Of a DNA stretch of 64,000 nucleotides, positions 60,976-64,000 are shown piece by piece; position 1 is the stretch's first letter, and each line of letters opens with the position of its first letter. The position numbers were made by a program, and so were the translations under genes. Below the pieces are notes generated by a model that saw only the letters and a program-made list of their open reading frames with translations, ran no database searches and had not been told where the DNA came from. Origin of the DNA: Anaerolinea thermophila UNI-1 (GTDB lineage: Bacteria; Chloroflexota; Anaerolineae; Anaerolineales; Anaerolineaceae); assembly GCF_000199675.1 (NCBI RefSeq), contig NC_014960.1:1612001-1676000 (forward strand), read 5' to 3'.

Positions 60976-61693
60976 AAGCGTCTTTATCCACAAACCAGTG
61001 CAGTTCACCGCTTGCCGGTTGTATTGTAAGCACCGGGAAGGCCTCCGGTGAAGCATTGGGGGTTTGGATGAAGGTGAAAACTTTCTTTTTGTTTGTTCCA
61101 CTTACCAGAATCATGGTTGTCACAGCGCGGTTAAGAAAGTGGGCCGTCAGGGTAATTCTCCAGGCTTGCAGTTTTGGCACATAGTTTTCAACTACCCAGC
61201 GTTTGGTCTCATGCAAGGCTTGGGTAAACGGGAATAGTGAGGCTGTATGCCCATCTTCTCCCATTCCCAACAACAAAATATCGAATCCCGAAGAGGAATC
61301 GGAAAAATACTCTCTCAAGGTTTTTTCGTATCTCGCCGCCGCTTCAGCGGGAGAGTGTTCAGTCTCGATGCGATAAATCCCGGGTTGCCAACGGCTGGTA
61401 ATCGCATCCAGCATCGTTTCTTTCGCCATGAGATAATCGCTATCTGGATGGTCGGGAGGGACACAACGCTCATCGCCCCAGAAGAAATCAATTTGATTCC
61501 ACGGAATGCTGGAAAGGTAAGGCTCGGATGCTAACACCTGATACAATTTACGAGGAGTGTTCCCCCCCGAAAGGGAGATAGAACAGCGTTTTTTTTGTTG
61601 AAGTGTATCTGTAATTCGTTGCTGGATGAACTTTGCCGCTTCCTGTGCTAGTATTTCCGAAGTGGGTAAGAGATGAAGAATACCTTTAATCAT
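60953..61693 (-). CDS. pgl: 6-Phosphogluconolactonase
   Basis: Hydrolyses 6-phosphogluconolactone in the oxidative pentose phosphate pathway. 246 residues of the DevB family with SLSGGNTPRKLYQ (near 42), FWGDERCVPPDHPDSDY (near 70) and LLGMGEDGHTASLFP (near 143), which hold the catalytic residues. The ATG at 61693 has GGAGAAG upstream; the ATG at 61732 lies inside the preceding gene. Glucose-6-phosphate dehydrogenase is not seen nearby. Confidence 0.92.
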   Translation of the reverse strand: MIKGILHLLPTSEILAQEAAKFIQQRITDTLQQKKRCSISLSGGNTPRKLYQVLASEPYLSSIPWNQIDFFWGDERCVPPDHPDSDYLMAKETMLDAITSRWQPGIYRIETEHSPAEAAARYEKTLREYFSDSSSGFDILLLGMGEDGHTASLFPFTQALHETKRWVVENYVPKLQAWRITLTAHFLNRAVTTMILVSGTNKKKVFTFIQTPNASPEAFPVLTIQPASGELHWFVDKDAFSENVSG

Positions 61694-61709
61694 AATAATT
61701 TCTTCTCCG

Positions 61710-62765
61710 TCAAAAAGTGAATTGAATCCCATTGGCTTGCATTTCTTCTATGAATTCCCCATAGGAAAATAAAACTGAAGGTGTAATCAACCCATTGGGC
61801 AGGTTTGTGTTACCCAATACGCGGGATGCCGCGTAGCCTGCAATTTTTGCTGTCAAAGTGTAAGGGCCCTTTCCAGAGACAAGAGCCTGTCTCCAATCTT
61901 GCTCCTGTTGTTCTTGTACGCCAATGAGAATTTCGAAAGGACTTTCAGCATCTTCCACCGGGAGCGGGTCATGACGGCTGATGAGCGTGTAAACCCATTT
62001 CCCGAAAATCGAGCGCATAAAACGGGCAAAGTAGGGGAGAACCACAGGACCCCAGAAACCCCATGAACGGGAGACTGTCATCCAGACTTCTACGCTTCTA
62101 ACCGGATGTCGCCATGGCACACTGAAAACTTCTGCACTGGGAATTTGAATAGCAGTTTGGACGCCGCTTGGAAACTGAAATTGAGAAGATTTGCCCGCCG
62201 GAACCATGCCATTCCAACTGCCATCCTGAAAACCAATCCATGAAGTCGTCAGGCTTCTCAAAGCGGAAAGTCGTGTGCCTTTAGAGATTTTAGTGTCAGG
62301 GGTATGGTACACCACATACACGTGTTGTGCTGAGGTTTCCTGTAATAATTTGGCGATGATTACATCAGAGAGCGCTATCTCAAAAGCGCAAGCCGGCAGT
62401 AGAAAGGAATGATTTGTTACAGCCATTTTATGATAGGTTTGCAGGCGGTATACAAATGCTAATTCATTGGTAGTGTCTAAATAGTGAACCCCTGCAAACG
62501 AAGCCATTTGAGCCACTTTCTCTCCCAAGTCGGTAAACGGACCTGCGCAGTTAATCAACAGGCGCGTATCTTTGAATAGGGGAGGCAGGGTCTCATTTTT
62601 TTGCGCATCGGCTACAATCCAGGCAGGTCTGGACGGTAAAGAATTGGACAGTTCTGTCAACCGTTCTCTTGAGCGCCCCGCAATTCGAAATGGAAGTCCT
62701 CGACGTTCCAGTTCAGCGGCAATTTTTCTTCCTGTGTAGCCTGTTGCGCCGAAAAGAGTAATCAT
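61710..62765 (-). CDS. Saccharopine dehydrogenase-like NAD(P)-binding oxidoreductase
   Basis: Protein of 351 residues with an N-terminal Rossmann fold: ITLFGATGYTGRKIAAELERRG, then LLINCAGPFTDLG (near 78) and GVHYLDTTNE (near 105). This is the pattern of the saccharopine dehydrogenase/trans-acting enoyl reductase family. True saccharopine dehydrogenases are a different, larger subgroup, so lipid or polyketide enoyl reduction is as likely as lysine metabolism. The ATG is at 62765 with AAAGG upstream. It lies upstream of pgl on the minus strand with a 16-bp gap. Confidence 0.82.
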   Translation of the reverse strand: MITLFGATGYTGRKIAAELERRGLPFRIAGRSRERLTELSNSLPSRPAWIVADAQKNETLPPLFKDTRLLINCAGPFTDLGEKVAQMASFAGVHYLDTTNELAFVYRLQTYHKMAVTNHSFLLPACAFEIALSDVIIAKLLQETSAQHVYVVYHTPDTKISKGTRLSALRSLTTSWIGFQDGSWNGMVPAGKSSQFQFPSGVQTAIQIPSAEVFSVPWRHPVRSVEVWMTVSRSWGFWGPVVLPYFARFMRSIFGKWVYTLISRHDPLPVEDAESPFEILIGVQEQQEQDWRQALVSGKGPYTLTAKIAGYAASRVLGNTNLPNGLITPSVLFSYGEFIEEMQANGIQFTF

Positions 62766-62780
62766 GATGTGCCTTTCTTT

Positions 62781-63677
62781 CTACCCGACGTATTGGATCA
62801 AGATGCGGTCCACTGCCGCCCCATAACTTTCTCCAAAAATGTTCAGGTGGTTCAGTAAATGATAAAGATTGTATAGAACTTTTCGTTCCTGATACTCGGG
62901 CTCAAGCGGAAAAACACTTTGATACGCTCGATAAAAATCGGCTGGAAATCCATGGAACAATTCTGTAAAAGCAAGGTCGGCTTCCCTGTCTCCATAGTAA
63001 ATTGCAGGGTCAATCAGAATAGGCGTACCTTCTATATCGAATAGCACGTTTTCAATCCATAGATCCCCGTGTAGTAAACTGGGTTTGGGTGTGGCGGGAA
63101 GCCATTTCTCAAGATGATCCATCAGTTTTTGCAGGCGCTTGCGCTGTGTTTCGGTTAGTAAATGGTTTTTTAATGCTAACTCAAACTGGAATTGCAAGCG
63201 TTGAGTGCGAAAAAACTCAACCCAATTTGCAGTCGGGGAATTCTTCTGAGGAGTACTACCAATGTAATTATCAATATCTAACCCAAAAAATACTGAGTCG
63301 GTTTTTAAGTGGTGTAAAGCAAGTTGTTCACCCAATTTTCTGAAGGAAAGAAGAGTAGGGGAGGGGGAGGCAGAAATCCATTCCAGCAACAGATATCCAC
63401 AACCTTCCAGTTCTTCAGGCGTTCCCAGCGCAATGACACCAGGGGTCTTGATAACACCTTTTTGGGCAATTCGCGAAAGTCCATCCACCTCGGATGGGAA
63501 TACCGAGGCTAAAGAGCCGCAATTCCATTTTAGGAAATAGGATTTTTCGCCCGCTAAGAGTCGCACCCCATGATGAATACATCCTCCTGACACAGGCTTG
63601 GTTTGCACCAGGGTGTCCAGTGGAAGTCCAAGATGCTGAAGAATGGAACGCTGAACCTTAAGAGGTGGATTCATCAT
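62781..63677 (-). CDS. Fructosamine/ketosamine 3-kinase family protein
   Basis: Kinase of 298 residues of the FN3K family, which phosphorylates sugars attached to protein amines and starts their removal. The kinase-like fold shows YFLKWNCG with the ATP-binding Lys (near 60), LLEWI as hinge, the catalytic SLLHGDLWIENVLFD (near 205) and the metal-binding ILIDPAIYYGDREADLAFT (near 224). The paired ATGs are at 63677 and 63674. It overlaps the phosphatase gene upstream by 20 bp. Bacterial homologues prefer ribulosamines or erythrulosamines. Confidence 0.9.
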   Translation of the reverse strand: MMNPPLKVQRSILQHLGLPLDTLVQTKPVSGGCIHHGVRLLAGEKSYFLKWNCGSLASVFPSEVDGLSRIAQKGVIKTPGVIALGTPEELEGCGYLLLEWISASPSPTLLSFRKLGEQLALHHLKTDSVFFGLDIDNYIGSTPQKNSPTANWVEFFRTQRLQFQFELALKNHLLTETQRKRLQKLMDHLEKWLPATPKPSLLHGDLWIENVLFDIEGTPILIDPAIYYGDREADLAFTELFHGFPADFYRAYQSVFPLEPEYQERKVLYNLYHLLNHLNIFGESYGAAVDRILIQYVG

Positions 63678-64000
63678 CTTTCTGAAAGTGTTTAAGAAGA
63701 TTCTGACAGGAAGCATGAATAAGGTCAAAAACCTCATCAAAATCCCCTGTATAGTAAGGATCAGGAATGTCCTGAGGGCTTCCTGGAGGGGCAAAATGGG
63801 TGAGCCTCTGCACCTTATCAAAGCCTTTCAGTGCTCGCACGTTGTCACTGTCCATGACCAAAATGTGATCATAGTATTCCAAATCGCGAGGGGTGATTTT
63901 AACAGCGCGTTTGGTTGGGTTGATTGGAATGCCATGCTTTTTCAAGACCGATAAAGTTCCCGGATGGGGTGGCTCGCCAACTTCCCAGGAGGTGGTTGCG
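63658..64000 (-). CDS. Low-molecular-weight protein tyrosine phosphatase, 5' end outside window
   Basis: Frame stays open to the right edge, so the N-terminus with the CxxxxxR phosphate loop lies outside; the visible 114 residues are most of the protein. They match the LMW-PTP family: SWEVGEPPHPGTLSVLKKHG, then DHILVMDSDNVRAL, and the DPYY motif with the general-acid Asp in DIPDPYYTGDFDEVFDLI. It overlaps the ketosamine kinase gene by 20 bp. LMW phosphatases next to FN3K homologues are known to dephosphorylate phosphoketosamines in deglycation, so this pair may act in that pathway. Confidence 0.9.
   Translation of the reverse strand, partial: ATTSWEVGEPPHPGTLSVLKKHGIPINPTKRAVKITPRDLEYYDHILVMDSDNVRALKGFDKVQRLTHFAPPGSPQDIPDPYYTGDFDEVFDLIHASCQNLLKHFQKDDESTS

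Overview
The window looks like chromosomal DNA of an anaerobic, probably thermophilic member of the Chloroflexota, most likely class Anaerolineae. This is inferred from gene content: tungsten aldehyde:ferredoxin oxidoreductases, ATP-type PEP carboxykinase, several molybdenum hydroxylases, a LarA-type racemase, a SHMT-GcvT fusion, polar lipoproteins and lycopene cyclase. No rRNA or marker gene proves it. I saw no tRNA, rRNA, CRISPR array, IS element or prophage. Genes are densely packed on both strands.

Layout. 1-9.1 kb (+): a molybdenum-hydroxylase operon with two catalytic Moco subunits, one FAD/[2Fe-2S] fusion subunit, XdhC, a small membrane protein, YqeB (a marker of selenium-dependent Mo hydroxylases), MocA and a class IV aminotransferase. 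9.1-13.1 kb (-): an mrfA-mrfB-DUF2007 repair operon whose helicase carries an embedded HNH domain. 13.1-20.9 kb: prepilin peptidase, then on the minus strand PEPCK, a large lipoprotein with a glycosidase-like barrel, NusB, Asp23, a LarA homologue and a Lon-N protein. 21.0-25.5 kb (+): SCP2 protein, Fe-alcohol dehydrogenase, tungsten AOR and Zn-alcohol dehydrogenase, an alcohol/aldehyde oxidation operon. 25.5-29.5 kb (-): phosphohexomutase, TatD, polyprenyl synthase and an unknown protein. 29.7-35.6 kb (+): cysteine desulfurase, MnmA, a small membrane protein, S9 peptidase, TrmI and a CoA-type NUDIX hydrolase, closed by a terminator. 35.7-36.7 kb: ribosomal protein L25 (-) and a 345-bp divergent control region. 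36.7-40.4 kb (+): a second Mo hydroxylase, preceded by a structured candidate regulatory leader RNA. 40.4-46.5 kb: NYN/cold-shock fusion, SpoU methylase, BamB-like tungsten enzyme, malate/lactate dehydrogenase and an aminotransferase. 46.5-49.8 kb (-): a 1044-residue GlyA-GcvT fusion with an attenuator-like leader. 49.9-55.4 kb (-): TolB-like lipoprotein, monoglyceride-lipase-like hydrolase and a STAND-type ATPase with twelve near-identical 46-residue TPRs. 55.6-64 kb: galactokinase, fatty acid hydroxylase-superfamily protein, lycopene cyclase, membrane protein, pyroglutamyl peptidase, glycosidase-like membrane-anchored protein, 6-phosphogluconolactonase, a saccharopine-dehydrogenase-like reductase, and a fructosamine-kinase/LMW-phosphatase pair cut by the right edge.

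How they fit: the window is rich in Mo/W redox enzymes. Two Mo-hydroxylase loci (with opposite gene fusions) and two AOR-family tungsten enzymes suggest fermentative handling of purines or other heterocycles, alcohols and aldehydes with ferredoxin as electron partner. The most unusual items are the leader RNA before the second Mo hydroxylase, the GlyA-GcvT fusion with its leader, the HNH-bearing MrfA, and the repeat-expanded STAND protein.
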